Positions 36,256 through 46,966 of a DNA stretch of 64,000 bases are shown here, in pieces (the first letter of the stretch is position 1; every line of letters begins with the position of its first letter). The position numbers and the translations under genes are program-made. The DNA comes from Pseudonocardia terrae (GTDB taxonomy: Bacteria; Actinomycetota; Actinomycetes; Mycobacteriales; Pseudonocardiaceae). The notes below the pieces were generated by a model. It was given only the letters and a program-made list of their open reading frames with translations, was not told the origin of the DNA and did not search any database. The DNA is taken from contig NZ_JAJTTE010000019.1 in assembly GCF_021343995.1 (NCBI RefSeq), positions 58,229 to 122,228 on the forward strand. Direction: 5' to 3'.

Positions 36256-37041
36256 TCAGCTGAGCGCGTGCTCGCGCAGGAACCCGAGCACGAGGGGCGT
36301 CGCCTCCGCGCGGAACTCCTCGAAGTACGCATGCCGCGCCGCCTCGACCAGGTGCAGCGCGGCATCAGGGATCCGCTCGGCCAGCTCTGCACCGTTCGCG
36401 GTGGGGCAGAACAGGTCCTCGGTGCCGTGCACGACCAGCGTCGGCGCGATGATCATGGAGACCTGCTCCCGGGCGTCGTGCTGGGCACTCGCACGGCGGT
36501 GCCCGCGCCGCGCGGCCGAGATCATCCCGTCGTCCCCGAGGACCGAGTACGGGCCGGGGTGTTCCGCGAGCCAGGCCGGGGTGAACATCAGCTCGGCCAG
36601 CGCCCGCTGCGCCACGGCCGCCGGCCCCGCGAGCGGGCCGACGACGTCCTTGCCCGCCACGGGTGCGTCCGGCCCGCCGGTCGTGGTGCAGCCCAGCACC
36701 AGCGCCCCCACCCGCTGCGGATGGTCGATGGCCAGCCACTGCGCGATCTTGCCGCCCATGGACGTGCCGTAGACGTGCGCGCGGGCAACGCCGAGCGCGT
36801 CGAGCACGGCGACGACGTCCCGGGTGAAGCGGCGGGTGCTGTACTCGGCGCCCCAGGGCGCCGTCGACTCCCCCGTCCCGAGGGTGTCGACGGCGATCGT
36901 GCAGAACCCGGCGAAGTCCGCCCGGATCGGGTCCCACCAGTGGTGGGAGTTCGCCTGACCCGCCAACAGCACCAGCGGCTCGCCCTCACCGGCGACGTCG
37001 GCGTGGATCCTGGCCCCGTCCGGAGCGGTCGCGTCGGTCAT
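36256..37041 (-). CDS. Alpha/beta-fold hydrolase
   Basis: A 261-residue serine hydrolase. The nucleophile elbow is GTSMGGK (Ser at about residue 95), the acid is in [13 protein letters not shown] and the catalytic His in [12 protein letters not shown]. An oxyanion segment [12 protein letters not shown] precedes it. Such proteins include 3-oxoadipate enol-lactonase-like esterases and aminoacrylate hydrolases; substrate is unknown. It is divergent from hutH across about 310 bp. Confidence 0.88.
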   Translation of the reverse strand: MTDATAPDGARIHADVAGEGEPLVLLAGQANSHHWWDPIRADFAGFCTIAVDTLGTGESTAPWGAEYSTRRFTRDVVAVLDALGVARAHVYGTSMGGKIAQWLAIDHPQRVGALVLGCTTTGGPDAPVAGKDVVGPLAGPAAVAQRALAELMFTPAWLAEHPGPYSVLGDDGMISAARRGHRRASAQHDAREQVSMIIAPTLVVHGTEDLFCPTANGAELAERIPDAALHLVEAARHAYFEEFRAEATPLVLGFLREHALS

Positions 37042-37355
37042 GGGACAACCCTGCCGCACGGGCTCAGAGCGGGTAGGCCCCGGTGAGCCGCCGACGATCA
37101 GCACGACCTGAGCTTGGAGTGGACCGCCGCCGGCTCCCCCGCCGGACGCTGTCAGGAAGTCGGCTCTGGCGGGCAGCTCGGCTGATCCGCACACTTCGCA
37201 TGTGTGGCGTCGGCAGGGGAACGCGCCGGTTGACACCGCGCCGTGTGGTGCAGTGGCCGAGTCCTCCCGGCTGTGTTCCCTACCGTCGCGGTCAGGGGCG
37301 CCTTCGCCGGCTGTTCAGGCCTCGTCGGGAGGCGGCAGGAGAGGAGTGGTACGCC
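37042..37355. promoter_or_regulatory. Divergent promoter region between an alpha/beta hydrolase and hutH
   Basis: A 314-bp gene-free stretch that should carry the hutH promoter. The only symmetric motif I see is CACAC-N7-GTGTG at 37190-37206, a possible operator. The small open frames here lack ribosome-binding sites and homology. Confidence 0.35.
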
Positions 37356-38921
37356 GTGGCTTCGCCGCATGCAGGCGTGAACGGTCGCCGGGTCGTCGTC
37401 GGGGGCAGACCGCTGACGGTGTCCGAGGTGGTTGCGGTTGCTCGGCACGACGCCCGGGTCGAGATCGACGCGACCGCGGCAGCGTCGATGTTCGTCGCTC
37501 GGGCGGCTGTCGACGAGCTCGCCTCATCCGACCGCGCGATCTACGGCGTCTCGACGGGCTTCGGCGCACTCGCCTCGACCAGGATCGACAAGGTCTCGCG
37601 GGAGGCCCTGCAGCACGCTCTGGTCCGCTCACATGCAGCGGGCACCGGCCCGGAGGTCGAGCGCGAGGTCGTCCGCGCCCTGATGCTCCTGCGCCTGCAG
37701 ACCTTCACGACCGGCCACACGGGCGTGCGGTCCGAGGTGGCCGCTCGGTACGTGGCGATGCTGAACCTCGGACTGACGCCGGTGGTCCACGAGTACGGCT
37801 CCCTCGGCTGCTCGGGCGACCTCGCTCCGCTCGCGCACTGCGCTCTCGCGGCCATCGGAGAAGGCGAGGTCCGCACGAGCGCCGGTGAGGTCGTGCCGGG
37901 TCGGGAGGCACTGGCCGCGCACGGCCTCGAGCCCCTTCGGCTGGCGGCCAAGGAGGGGCTGGCCCTCATCAACGGGACGGACGGCATGCTCGGGATGCTC
38001 GCCCTGGCCGTTCACGACCTCGGCGCGCTGTTCACCGCGGCCGACGTCGCGGCGGCCATGAGCGTGGAAGCCCTGCTGGGTACGGACCGCGTCTTCGCGC
38101 CGGAGCTGCAGGGCATGCGGCCCCATCCCGGGCAGCTGGCCTCGGCGCAGAACATCTACCGCCTGCTCGCCGGCTCCGAGATCGTGGAGAGTCATCGTGG
38201 CGAGGACTGCACCGTCGTGCAGGACGCCTACTCGCTGCGCTGTGCACCCCAGGTCGCCGGAGCCGCGCGAGGCACCCTTCAGCATGCCGCCGACGTGGCC
38301 GCGATCGAGCTGGGGAGCGCCATCGACAACCCCGTGGTGCTCCCGGACGGGCGCGTGGAGAGCAACGGGAACTTCCACGGAGCCCCCGTCGGCTACGTCC
38401 TGGACTTCCTCGCCATCGCCGCAGCCGACATGGCATCGATCAGCGAGCGACGCACCGACCGCTTGCTCGACCCGAGCCGTTCGCACGGGCTGCCGGCCTT
38501 CCTGGCGGAGTCGCCGGGCATCGACTCCGGCATGATGATCGCGCAGTACGCGCAGGCGGCACTGGTCAGCGAGCTCAAACGCCTGGCGAACCCCGCGAGC
38601 GTCGACTCCATCCCCTCCTCCGCCATGCAGGAGGACCACGTGTCGATGGGCTGGTCGGCCGGGAGAAAGCTGCGCAGAGCCATCGATGGCCTGCTGCGCG
38701 TGATCGGCATCGAGATTCTCGCGGCGGCGCGCGGGCTGGACCTTCGCGCTCCACTACAGCCCGGGCCCGCATCGACGGCGGTCGTGGCCCTGCTGCGCCA
38801 GAGCATCGCCGGCGTCGGCGCCGACCGGTGGCTCTCCCCCGAGATCGAGCGGGTCACCGAGCTGGTCCGTCGTGGTGACGTCGTGCGGGCCGCCGAGTCC
38901 GCCGTCGGCCCCCTCCGGTAA
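37356..38921 (+). CDS. hutH: Histidine ammonia-lyase
   Basis: First step of histidine catabolism, histidine to urocanate plus ammonia; 521 residues. The MIO prosthetic group forms from the Cys-Ser-Gly in GSLGCSGDLAPLAH; actinobacterial enzymes often have Cys rather than the Ala found elsewhere. Other active-site regions are present: YGVSTGFGALAS, INGTDGMLG, QDAYSLRCAPQV, ESNGNFHGAPV. The GTG start at 37356 lies behind GGAGAGGAG. It converges with hutI, leaving a 21-bp gap. Confidence 0.95.
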   Translation: MASPHAGVNGRRVVVGGRPLTVSEVVAVARHDARVEIDATAAASMFVARAAVDELASSDRAIYGVSTGFGALASTRIDKVSREALQHALVRSHAAGTGPEVEREVVRALMLLRLQTFTTGHTGVRSEVAARYVAMLNLGLTPVVHEYGSLGCSGDLAPLAHCALAAIGEGEVRTSAGEVVPGREALAAHGLEPLRLAAKEGLALINGTDGMLGMLALAVHDLGALFTAADVAAAMSVEALLGTDRVFAPELQGMRPHPGQLASAQNIYRLLAGSEIVESHRGEDCTVVQDAYSLRCAPQVAGAARGTLQHAADVAAIELGSAIDNPVVLPDGRVESNGNFHGAPVGYVLDFLAIAAADMASISERRTDRLLDPSRSHGLPAFLAESPGIDSGMMIAQYAQAALVSELKRLANPASVDSIPSSAMQEDHVSMGWSAGRKLRRAIDGLLRVIGIEILAAARGLDLRAPLQPGPASTAVVALLRQSIAGVGADRWLSPEIERVTELVRRGDVVRAAESAVGPLR

Positions 38922-38942
38922 CCGCCGACGCAGTCCGCCTCG

Positions 38943-40121
38943 TCACGTGCGCGCCACGATCCCTGCGAGGACGACGTCGCCGATCAGCGGAACCCCAGGG
39001 CGATAGGCGAGATGAACGTAGGACGGCGCCTTGAGCCTGAGGAAGTCGGCTCGTCGTGCCGGTGCGATAACGCCGACATCGCTGCGGCGCAGTGCCGCCG
39101 CGCCGCCGCAGGTGGCTGACCACAGGGCCTCGGCAGGACTGAGTCCCATGTCGCGAACGGCCAGTGCGATGCAGAAGGCCATGCTGGAGGTGTAGGAGCT
39201 GCCGGGGTTGCAGTCGGTGGCGAGCGCGACCGTGACCCCGGCGTCGATCATCCGCCTTCCGTCGGGCCACGGTGAGCGGGTCGAGAACTCGACTCCGGGC
39301 AGCAACGTGGCGACGGTGACGTCGCCGGCCTCGGCCAGGGCTTCGAGGTCGTCGTCGGAGACGAACGTGCAGTGGTCGACGGAGGCCGCCTTCAGCTGGA
39401 CCGCCAGGGCGATGCCCCGGCCGAGTTGCAGCTGGCCGGCGTGCAGGCGCGGTCGCAGTCCGCGTTCGGCTGCGGCCTCGAGGATCGCGCGGGCCTCGTC
39501 GGCGTCGAAGGCTCCTCGGTCGCAGAACACGTCAGCCCATCTGGCCAGTGGGGCACACGCGTCGAGCATGGGCCCGCGGACGAGATCCACGTAGTCGTCC
39601 CTGCGGCCCTGGTACTCCGGCGGCACGACATGTGCGCCGAGAAAGGTCACCTCGGGGGTGACCTGAGCGGCGATCCTCAGCGACCGGGCCTCGTCGTCGA
39701 CCGTCAGGCCGTAACCGCTCTTGCACTCGACGGTCGTGGTGCCTTGAGCCAGCATCTCCTGCCGAAGTGCGGTGACAGTGGCGAGCAGGGCGTGATCGTC
39801 CGCCCGGCGGGTCGCCCGCACCGTGGTCTGGATGCCGCCGGCGTCGTACCTGGCTCCGGTCATGCGCGCGGCGAACTCCTCCGCCCGGTCGCCGGCGAAG
39901 ACCAGATGCGCGTGGGAGTCGACGAATCCGGGGATCACCGCGCACCCGCCGACGTCGACCCGTCGATCGGCTGCCGGGGCCGACTTCTCGGGGCCGACCC
40001 ACGCGACCCGGTCGGCGTCGACCAGCACGGCCGCGTCGCGGACGAGACCCAACCGGGACCCGTCGCCCTGCGTCGGGTCGTTCGTGGTCAGCTCTCCGAT
40101 GTTCGTGAACAGCACTGTCAC
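38943..40121 (-). CDS. hutI: Imidazolonepropionase
   Basis: Amidohydrolase hydrolysing imidazolone-5-propionate to N-formimidoylglutamate, 392 residues. Metal ligands are in [12 protein letters not shown], the following His in [22 protein letters not shown], and the Asp in [17 protein letters not shown]. The motif [14 protein letters not shown] is typical of HutI. It begins at a GTG overlapping the hutF stop (GTGA), so it is the last gene of the hutU-hutF-hutI operon. Confidence 0.93.
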   Translation of the reverse strand: MTVLFTNIGELTTNDPTQGDGSRLGLVRDAAVLVDADRVAWVGPEKSAPAADRRVDVGGCAVIPGFVDSHAHLVFAGDRAEEFAARMTGARYDAGGIQTTVRATRRADDHALLATVTALRQEMLAQGTTTVECKSGYGLTVDDEARSLRIAAQVTPEVTFLGAHVVPPEYQGRRDDYVDLVRGPMLDACAPLARWADVFCDRGAFDADEARAILEAAAERGLRPRLHAGQLQLGRGIALAVQLKAASVDHCTFVSDDDLEALAEAGDVTVATLLPGVEFSTRSPWPDGRRMIDAGVTVALATDCNPGSSYTSSMAFCIALAVRDMGLSPAEALWSATCGGAAALRRSDVGVIAPARRADFLRLKAPSYVHLAYRPGVPLIGDVVLAGIVART

Positions 40122-41545
40122 CGCACGGCCCCCTCTCGCCTGCCGTGCACCGCGAACACCAGGTCCGCCGCCTCGGCCAGCCGTCGCGACACATCCGTCA
40201 CCCTCAGGTGTCGCCGGTCCCGGACCACCGTCCGCCCGTCGACGACGACGTCGGTCACGTCCGCGGCAGTAGCCGCGAAGACCGCGGTCTCCGCTCGCGG
40301 GCCGCCGCCCGCGGTCCGGACGGATTCCAGGTCGACCGCGACCAGGTCCGCGCGGTGGCCGGGGCCGATGAGGCCGGCGTCGCTCCAGCCCAGGGCGTGC
40401 TGGCCGTCCGAGGTCGCCGCCCTCAGCAACCGGTCGGCCGGGAAGATCCCGCGCTCGCGGCGCCGCAGGCGCTCGTGGAGCTCGACCGCGCGCGCCTCCT
40501 CGAACAGGTCGATGACGGCGTGACTGTCGGAGCCCACGGAGAAGAGGCCGGCCGAGCGGGCGAGAAGGGCGGACGCGGGCCCGATGCCGTCGCCGAGATC
40601 GCGTTCGGTCGTCGGACAGAAGCAGACCCCGGTGGCGGTGGAGTCGAGCACCGCCAGGTCGGACTCGGTCAGGTGCGTCGCGTGCACAGCGGTGGTGCGC
40701 GGACCGAGGACGCCGGCGTCGTGGAGCAGGCCCGTCGGGGTTCGTCCGTGGACGGCCAGGCACTGCTCCACTTCGGCCGTCTGCTCCGAGGAGTGCACGT
40801 GCAGGGGGGCGCGGTGGGCCTCGGCCCACTCGACGACCGGGGGCATGTGCTGCAGCGGTACGCCGCGCACCGAATGCAGAGCCGCCCCGACGATCACGGT
40901 GTCCGAGCCGCTGAACTCGTGACGAAGGGGGTCGACGCGCTCCGCCCAACGCTCGCCGGAGCCGTCCCCGAAGCGACGTTGCAGGTCGCTGAGCGGTGAT
41001 CCGTCCACGCTCGAGCTCAGATAGCAGGTATCGAGGAGGGTCAGGCGCACGCCTGCAGCTGCTGCGGCGTCGGCCAGTGCATGCCCCATGGCGTTGGGGT
41101 CGTCGTAGGGCACCCCGCGGGCGTCGTGGTGCAGGTAGTGGAACTCGCCGACCGAGGTCACCCCGGCCAGCGCCATCTCCGTGAACACCGCCGTGGCGAG
41201 ATCCCGGTAGGTGTCGGGGTCGAGCGTGTTCGCCGCCTGGTACATCAGGTCGCGCCAGGTCCAGAAGGAGCCTCGGTCGTGCTGCGTGCGTGATCGCAGT
41301 GCGCGGTGGAAGGCATGTGAGTGCGCGTTCGCCAGGCCGGGGAGGACCAGCCCGCGCAGGGCGGGCACCGCCGCCGGGCGCTCGACCCCGGACACGACAC
41401 GGGAGAAGCGTCCTTCGGCAACCGTCAGGAGGACGCCGTGGGCCACGGGGCCACCGCCCAGCCAGGCGTGTTCGCACCACCACTGCCCCTCCGGGTCGTC
41501 CGCCCACAGGGCTCTCTGGTGCAGGGCGTTCGACGGCGATGTCAT
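40118..41545 (-). CDS. hutF: Formimidoylglutamate deiminase
   Basis: Converts N-formimidoylglutamate to N-formylglutamate plus ammonia; 475 residues. The HxH is in [17 protein letters not shown], with [15 protein letters not shown] following, the catalytic segments [20 protein letters not shown] and [10 protein letters not shown], and the metal Asp in [17 protein letters not shown]. The enzyme defines the HutF/HutG branch, yet no N-formylglutamate deformylase (hutG) is in the window. The ATG at 41545 has AAGGAG 11 nt upstream. Confidence 0.93.
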   Translation of the reverse strand: MTSPSNALHQRALWADDPEGQWWCEHAWLGGGPVAHGVLLTVAEGRFSRVVSGVERPAAVPALRGLVLPGLANAHSHAFHRALRSRTQHDRGSFWTWRDLMYQAANTLDPDTYRDLATAVFTEMALAGVTSVGEFHYLHHDARGVPYDDPNAMGHALADAAAAAGVRLTLLDTCYLSSSVDGSPLSDLQRRFGDGSGERWAERVDPLRHEFSGSDTVIVGAALHSVRGVPLQHMPPVVEWAEAHRAPLHVHSSEQTAEVEQCLAVHGRTPTGLLHDAGVLGPRTTAVHATHLTESDLAVLDSTATGVCFCPTTERDLGDGIGPASALLARSAGLFSVGSDSHAVIDLFEEARAVELHERLRRRERGIFPADRLLRAATSDGQHALGWSDAGLIGPGHRADLVAVDLESVRTAGGGPRAETAVFAATAADVTDVVVDGRTVVRDRRHLRVTDVSRRLAEAADLVFAVHGRREGAVR

Positions 41546-41620
41546 GCCGCTGCCCACTCCTTCATCAGCGCAGCGAGTTCCGCCACCACGAGGTGGCGGT
41601 CGGACCGTCGGCCGACTCCG

Positions 41621-43288
41621 TCATCGACCACCCCGCATCGGGATGCGCACCCCTCGCTCCGCGGCGACCTCGGCCGCGTGGGCGTATCCGGCATCGACGT
41701 GGCGGATGACGCCCATCCCGGGATCGTTGGTCAACACGCGGGCGAGCTTCTGCGCGGCCGGCTCGGTCCCGTCGGCGACGGTCACCTGCCCGGCGTGGAT
41801 GGACCGGCCCATGCCGACACCGCCGCCGTGGTGGATGGACACCCAGGAGGCGCCGGACGAGGTGTTGACCAGGGCGTTGAGGAGCGGCCAGTCCGCCACG
41901 GCGTCCGATCCGTCGATCATGGCCTCGGTCTCGCGGTACGGCGAGGCGACGGACCCGGAGTCGAGATGGTCGCGACCGATGACGACGGGAGCACCCAGCT
42001 CCCCGGCGGCCACCATCTCGTTGAAGCGGAGCCCGGCACGGTGCCGCTCCCCGTAGCCGAGCCAGCAGATGCGGGCGGGAAGCCCCTGGAAGGCGACCTT
42101 CTCGCCGGCCATGGTGATCCACCGCCGCAGGTGCTCGTTGTCCGGGAACAGCTCGAGGATCGCTCGGTCGGTCGCCTCGATGTCCTGGGGGTCGCCCGAC
42201 AGCGCGGCCCACCGGAACGGGCCCATCCCCTCCTCGAACAGCGGCCGGATGTAGGCCGGCACGAAGCCGGGGAAGGCGAAGGCCCGCGTGTAACCGGCCC
42301 GACGGGCCTCGTCGCGGATCGAGTTCCCGTAGTCGAAGACCTCGGCCCCACGGTCCATGAAGCCGACCATCGCCTCGACATGGGCGGCCATGGACAGCCG
42401 GGCCTGCTCGGTGAACCACGCGGGGTCCTTCTCCGCGGTCTTCTTCATGTCCTCGAAGGCGACGCCGCGGGGCAGGTACGAGAGGGGGTCGTGGGCCGAC
42501 GTCTGGTCGGTGACCACGTCGATCGGCGCATTCCGCGCGAGGAGCTGGGGGAACACCTCGGCCGCGTTGCCCACCAGGCCGATGGACAGCGGCCGGCGGG
42601 CATCGCGAGCGGTGATCGCGCGACGCAGCGCGTCCTCGACGTCCGCTGCGCGGACGTCGAGGTAGCGGTGCTCGAGCCGGCGGTCGATACGGGTCCGGTC
42701 GCAGTCGACGCAGATGACCACCCCGTCGTTCATGGTGACCGCGAGCGGCTGCGCGCCGCCCATACCTCCCACACCGGCGGTCAGCGTGACGGTGCCGGCC
42801 AGCGAGCCGCCGAACCGCTTGCGGGCGACGGCACCGAAGGTCTCGAAGGTGCCTTGGAGAATGCCCTGGGTGCCGATGTAGATCCAGGAGCCGGCCGTCA
42901 TCTGGCCGTACATCATCAGGCCGGCCGCCTCCAGCTTGCGGAAGTGCTCCCAGTTCGCCCAGTCCCCCACCAGGTTCGAGTTCGCGAGCAATACGCGCGG
43001 GGCCCACTCGTGCGTGCGCAAGATCCCCACCGGCTTGCCGGACTGGACCAGGAGGGTCTCGTCGTTCTCCAGCTCCCGCAGCGAAGCGACGATGGCGTCG
43101 AACGCCTCCCAGTTGCGGGCTGCTCGTCCGGTCCCGCCATAGACCACGAGCTCGTCGGGATGCTCGGCCACATCCGGGTCGAGATTGTTCATCAGCATCC
43201 GCAGCGCCGCTTCCTGCGGCCAGCCCTTGCACGACAGCTGCGGGCCACGGGGCGCGCGCACGGTACGCGCAGCGGATGTGTCAGTCAT
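41621..43288 (-). CDS. hutU: Urocanate hydratase
   Basis: NAD-dependent hydratase turning urocanate into imidazolone propionate; 555 residues, normal length. It has [37 protein letters not shown], the NAD-binding [20 protein letters not shown] and the C-terminal segment [22 protein letters not shown]. It starts the minus-strand hut operon and is divergent from a lipoprotein gene. A TCACGTGA palindrome lies 16 bp upstream of its start (43304-43311). Confidence 0.95.
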   Translation of the reverse strand: MTDTSAARTVRAPRGPQLSCKGWPQEAALRMLMNNLDPDVAEHPDELVVYGGTGRAARNWEAFDAIVASLRELENDETLLVQSGKPVGILRTHEWAPRVLLANSNLVGDWANWEHFRKLEAAGLMMYGQMTAGSWIYIGTQGILQGTFETFGAVARKRFGGSLAGTVTLTAGVGGMGGAQPLAVTMNDGVVICVDCDRTRIDRRLEHRYLDVRAADVEDALRRAITARDARRPLSIGLVGNAAEVFPQLLARNAPIDVVTDQTSAHDPLSYLPRGVAFEDMKKTAEKDPAWFTEQARLSMAAHVEAMVGFMDRGAEVFDYGNSIRDEARRAGYTRAFAFPGFVPAYIRPLFEEGMGPFRWAALSGDPQDIEATDRAILELFPDNEHLRRWITMAGEKVAFQGLPARICWLGYGERHRAGLRFNEMVAAGELGAPVVIGRDHLDSGSVASPYRETEAMIDGSDAVADWPLLNALVNTSSGASWVSIHHGGGVGMGRSIHAGQVTVADGTEPAAQKLARVLTNDPGMGVIRHVDAGYAHAAEVAAERGVRIPMRGGR

Positions 43289-43303
43289 CGAAACCGTCCC
43301 GGT

Positions 43304-43311
43304 TCACGTGA
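43304..43311. promoter_or_regulatory. TCACGTGA palindrome in the hutU/lipoprotein divergent promoter region
   Basis: An 8-bp perfect palindrome 16 bp upstream of hutU, inside a 287-bp gene-free region shared with the divergent lipoprotein gene. It could be an operator, but short palindromes occur by chance in GC-rich DNA. Confidence 0.25.
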
Positions 43312-43575
43312 CGTGTGGTGCTGCTAGTGGACCTCACATCCCCTCGTCTGCTCTACCTCGAGGGGAATGCTCGCTGGTCTCGGATGCGAGATTTCGACGC
43401 CTGGCCGAGGCGGAGGACAGGCCACCGAGATGTGGGTAAGGTTCTCCACCCGATCGACGAGCCTCCGTCCGGCCAGGAAGCCTGCAGCTCAGGAGGCTGT
43501 CGAGGAGGACGGTCGGCCGATCGGGACCGGCGAGGCGTCGCTGCCACGCATCAGGGTCCAGGGCTGGAGGCGGCG

Positions 43576-44844
43576 ATGGACGTCGTGACCAGAGCGGTGC
43601 TGCCGCGAACGCTTCTCGTACTGCTGTGTGTCATCGGCCTGTGCGTTGCGTGCACGTCGAGCACCGCGCCGTCGTCCTCGACGACGAGCGGCGGATCGTC
43701 GTCGGTGTCGGCAGATCCGGCCAAGGCCGACGCGGTGATGAAGGTCGTCAAGGACGCCATGGCGGACGCCCATTTGAAAGCCGTGATCGTCAGCGTCAGG
43801 GTCGACGGCAAGGAGATCGTCACCCAGGCCGTCGGCGACTCGATGGCCGGCGTGCCCGCAACGACGGACATGCATTTCCGCAACGGCGCCGTCGCCATCT
43901 CCTATGTCTCCACCGCGCTGCTGCAACTCGTCGACGAGAAGAAGGTGAGCCTCGACGACAAGGTGTCGAGGTGGCTGCCCGACATCCCCTACACCGACAA
44001 GGTGACCCTCGGCCAACTGGCCCAGATGACCTCCGGGTACGTGGACTACGTGACGACCCCGGAACTGGACAACGCGCAGTACGCGAACCCGTTCCGGACC
44101 GTCACCCCCGAAGAGCTCATCGCGATCAGTACCGCACACCCGCTCCTCTACGAGCCGGGAACGAACTGGAACTACTCGCACACCAACTACGTCATCCTCG
44201 GACTCGCCCTCGAGAAGATCACGGGGCAGGACATGGCCTCGCTTCTGCACGAGAAGGTGCTCGGCCCCCTCGGCCTGGACAACACCACCGACCCGGGGAC
44301 ACCGGCGATCACCGAGCCCGCGCTGCACGCCTACACCTCCGAGCGCCGGCAGGCGCTCAAGATTCCCACCGGCACACCCTTCTACGAGGACTCGACCTAC
44401 TGGAACCCGTCGTGGACCATCACCCACGGCGCCATCCAGACCACCGACATCCACGACCTGAACGCCACGGCCGTGGCCATCGGCACGGGCAGGCTCCTCT
44501 CCCCCGAGTCCTACCAGAAGATGCTGACCAAGGACCTGATCGGCAAAACCACCACCCTGCCCGGGTGCACCACCTGCCACCCGCAGTCCGCGGACTACAC
44601 CTACGGGCTCGGAATCATCTCCTCCGGCAACTGGGTGTTGCAGAACCCGCTGTTCTCCGGCGAAGCCGGCGCATACGCCTACCTGCCCTCGCAGAAGGTC
44701 GCCATCGCCGTCGCCGTCACCTTCGACCAAGCCGCCTTCGACCCGACCACGGGCGACTACACGAACTCCGCCGACGTCCTGTGGAGGAAGATCGCAGCCA
44801 CGCTCGTCCCCGACGACGCCCCACCGATGCCGCCCGGAAGCTAG
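43576..44844 (+). CDS. Serine beta-lactamase-fold lipoprotein lacking the SxxK nucleophile
   Basis: A 422-residue secreted lipoprotein: hydrophobic signal (LPRTLLVLLCVIGLCVAC) with the lipobox Cys at about residue 26, then a Ser/Thr linker. The body aligns with class C beta-lactamase/DD-peptidase-like hydrolases (LQLVDEKKVSLDDKVSRWLP, TLGQLAQMTSGYVDYV, WNYSHTNYVILGLALEKITG). Where active enzymes have FRIGSVTK, this protein reads FRNGAVAIS, so both nucleophilic Ser and base Lys are absent. The Tyr motif reads YSH rather than YxN. It is probably a binding protein or pseudoenzyme. GGAGG precedes the ATG. No clear functional link to the neighbouring hut operon is seen. Confidence 0.85.
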   Translation: MDVVTRAVLPRTLLVLLCVIGLCVACTSSTAPSSSTTSGGSSSVSADPAKADAVMKVVKDAMADAHLKAVIVSVRVDGKEIVTQAVGDSMAGVPATTDMHFRNGAVAISYVSTALLQLVDEKKVSLDDKVSRWLPDIPYTDKVTLGQLAQMTSGYVDYVTTPELDNAQYANPFRTVTPEELIAISTAHPLLYEPGTNWNYSHTNYVILGLALEKITGQDMASLLHEKVLGPLGLDNTTDPGTPAITEPALHAYTSERRQALKIPTGTPFYEDSTYWNPSWTITHGAIQTTDIHDLNATAVAIGTGRLLSPESYQKMLTKDLIGKTTTLPGCTTCHPQSADYTYGLGIISSGNWVLQNPLFSGEAGAYAYLPSQKVAIAVAVTFDQAAFDPTTGDYTNSADVLWRKIAATLVPDDAPPMPPGS

Positions 44845-45016
44845 CCCGGGCTCCTCCGGACTACGAGCGGTGCACCGGCCCGTACGGCAGAAAAGCGCCT
44901 CTTGCTGAAGGCCGACTCTCCCGGGGAGCCTTCACCCGGTGCCCGGGTCGCTTCCCGCCCGAGCCCCCTCGGGAGCGACAGTTCCCCACGATCCGTTTCC
45001 CGTGGATGCTGGCACG

Positions 45017-46966
45017 ATGTCGTTGAACCTCAGCCTCTCGTTCTGGGACACGGTCCTGCTCGTCGTGTTCGTGATCGCGGTGAGCATCGGGGCCGGTCGC
45101 GTCCTGGGCGTGCGGCGCGGGTTCCTGCGCGCCGCCGGTGCGGGGGTGCTCGGGACGTTCGTGGGCCTCGCCGTCGCGGCGACGCTGGTGGGCAACAACC
45201 CCGACTCCACCGCGGCGGACGTGTTGCTCACCGCGTTCGGGTTCGCGGTGTTCGCCACGATGATCCTCAGCGTCGCGCTGGAGGCCGTGCTGCGCCCCCG
45301 CGGTCGCGGCCGCGGATCGCTGCGGACGCGGGTGCGGACGTTCCTCACCGTGGGCGGGAGGCTGTGGGAGGTCCTCCGCATCGCCCGCCGGCACGGGCTC
45401 GCCGGCCCCCGACTGGCGTCCCGGGCGGCACTGTCCAGTCCGGAGGGTGGCCTGCGGATCCGCCGGTTCCTGGAGGACTGCGGCGGGATGTTCGTCAAGT
45501 TCGGCCAGATCGCGTCCACCCGCTCCGATCTGCTGCCCCCGCCCATCATCGAGGCGCTCGGCGATCTGCAGGCCAACGTGCGGACCGTGCCGACCGTGCA
45601 GATCCGCGAGCGGGTCTCCGACGAGCTGGCAGCGCCGCTCGACGAGGTGTTCGCCGAGTTCGACGACGAGCCTCTGGCGGCCGCCTCCATCGGCCAGACC
45701 CACCTGGCGGTGCTGCGCTCCGGCGAGCCGGTCGTCGTCAAGGTGCGAAGGCCGGGCATCGAGGTCGGGGTTGCGCGGGATTCCGCGGTCCTGCGCTGGG
45801 CCAGCCGCACCGCCGCCCGCCGGTCGGCCGCGGTCCGCTCGCTCGGGCTCGTCCCCCTCGCCGACGAGCTGATCCGCTCGATCGACGGGGAGCTCAGCTA
45901 CCTCACCGAGGCCGCGAGCGCACGGGCGCTCGAGGCGGCGACGACCGATCTCGGCATCCGGGTCCCCGCCGTCCACACCGAGCTGAGCACGGACGGAGTC
46001 CTGGTCCTGGAGAAGGTCGAGGGCCGACCGGTGTCCGACGCAATCGCCGTGGATGCCACCGGTGTCTCGCGTCCCAAACTCGCGGACCGGCTCCTCGGCG
46101 CGTTCCTGTCCCAGGTCATGACGGCCGGGGTGTTCCATGCCGACCCGCACCCCGGCAACGTGCTCATCGACGCCCGGGGCACACTCTGGCTGATCGACTT
46201 CGGTGCCGTCGGGATCATCGACCCGGTCACCATGGAGGCGCTTCAGCTCATGGCCGCCGGGCTTGCGACCCGCCAGCCCGGCTTGATCAGCCGGGCGATT
46301 CGGCCGCTCGCCGGAGCAGCAGGGGACTCGATCCGACCTCAGGCGCTCGAGGCGGAGATCAGCCGCGTGCTCAGCGTCCAGATGCATGCGGGCGGCTTCG
46401 ACCCGCGGAGCATGCAGGAGGTCATCGCGATCATGCAACACCACGGGATTCCGGTCCCGCCGACCCTGACTCTGCTCGGCCGGGCGCTCGTGACCCTGGA
46501 GGGAACGCTTCGGGTCATCGACCCACAGGTCGACCTGGCCGCGGCGGCCGCCGGGCAACTCGGATCGGTGGTCGACCTGTCGCCGGAGGGCACACAGGAC
46601 GTCGTGCGCAAGGAACTGGTGCGCAACCTGCCGTCGCTGCGGGCGTTGCCGGGGCTGGTCGAAGACGTCGCCCTGCAGCTACGCGCAGGCAACGCCCGCC
46701 TCCAGGTGGACGCCTTCTCCGGGCCCGGCAGCCTCCGGCTGAGCGGGTGGATCGACCGGGCCACGTTCGCGCTCGTGGCCTCGGTCGGGCTGGTCGCCTC
46801 GGCGGTGCTGCTGGTGGGGGCTGCCCTCGCCCCCGCGGGCGGCGCGGCGGCCACGCTCACCGCCGTGGGCTACATCGGGCTCGTGGTGTCCTCGGCGATG
46901 CTGATGAGAGTGGTCGTACAGATCCTTCGTCGGCAGGTCGAGCCCGACCCCGAGAGAGGCAGGTGA
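45017..46966 (+). CDS. AarF/UbiB-family (ABC1) atypical kinase-like membrane protein
   Basis: A 649-residue protein with three domains. It has two or three N-terminal membrane helices (TVLLVVFVIAVSIGAG and following), a central ABC1/ADCK kinase-like domain with the KxGQ-type motif MFVKFGQIASTRSDLLP, the Ala-rich loop LAAASIGQTH, catalytic HADPHPGNVLI and metal DFGAVG, and two C-terminal helices. UbiB relatives support ubiquinone or menaquinone and lipid homeostasis; the substrate here is unknown. The start could also be a GTG five codons earlier (45002). Confidence 0.88.
   Translation: MSLNLSLSFWDTVLLVVFVIAVSIGAGRVLGVRRGFLRAAGAGVLGTFVGLAVAATLVGNNPDSTAADVLLTAFGFAVFATMILSVALEAVLRPRGRGRGSLRTRVRTFLTVGGRLWEVLRIARRHGLAGPRLASRAALSSPEGGLRIRRFLEDCGGMFVKFGQIASTRSDLLPPPIIEALGDLQANVRTVPTVQIRERVSDELAAPLDEVFAEFDDEPLAAASIGQTHLAVLRSGEPVVVKVRRPGIEVGVARDSAVLRWASRTAARRSAAVRSLGLVPLADELIRSIDGELSYLTEAASARALEAATTDLGIRVPAVHTELSTDGVLVLEKVEGRPVSDAIAVDATGVSRPKLADRLLGAFLSQVMTAGVFHADPHPGNVLIDARGTLWLIDFGAVGIIDPVTMEALQLMAAGLATRQPGLISRAIRPLAGAAGDSIRPQALEAEISRVLSVQMHAGGFDPRSMQEVIAIMQHHGIPVPPTLTLLGRALVTLEGTLRVIDPQVDLAAAAAGQLGSVVDLSPEGTQDVVRKELVRNLPSLRALPGLVEDVALQLRAGNARLQVDAFSGPGSLRLSGWIDRATFALVASVGLVASAVLLVGAALAPAGGAAATLTAVGYIGLVVSSAMLMRVVVQILRRQVEPDPERGR

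Noticed and set aside
34842..36392. A 516-codon minus frame containing the glyA segment, as if it were a fusion protein
   Set aside because: Only 35405-36185 resembles GlyA; both ends are non-family sequence, and the native GlyA C-terminus is in another frame.
37790..37830. Cys-Ser-Gly rather than Ala-Ser-Gly at the MIO site of hutH
   Set aside because: As far as I recall, actinobacterial histidine ammonia-lyases commonly have this residue, so it is not evidence of inactivation.
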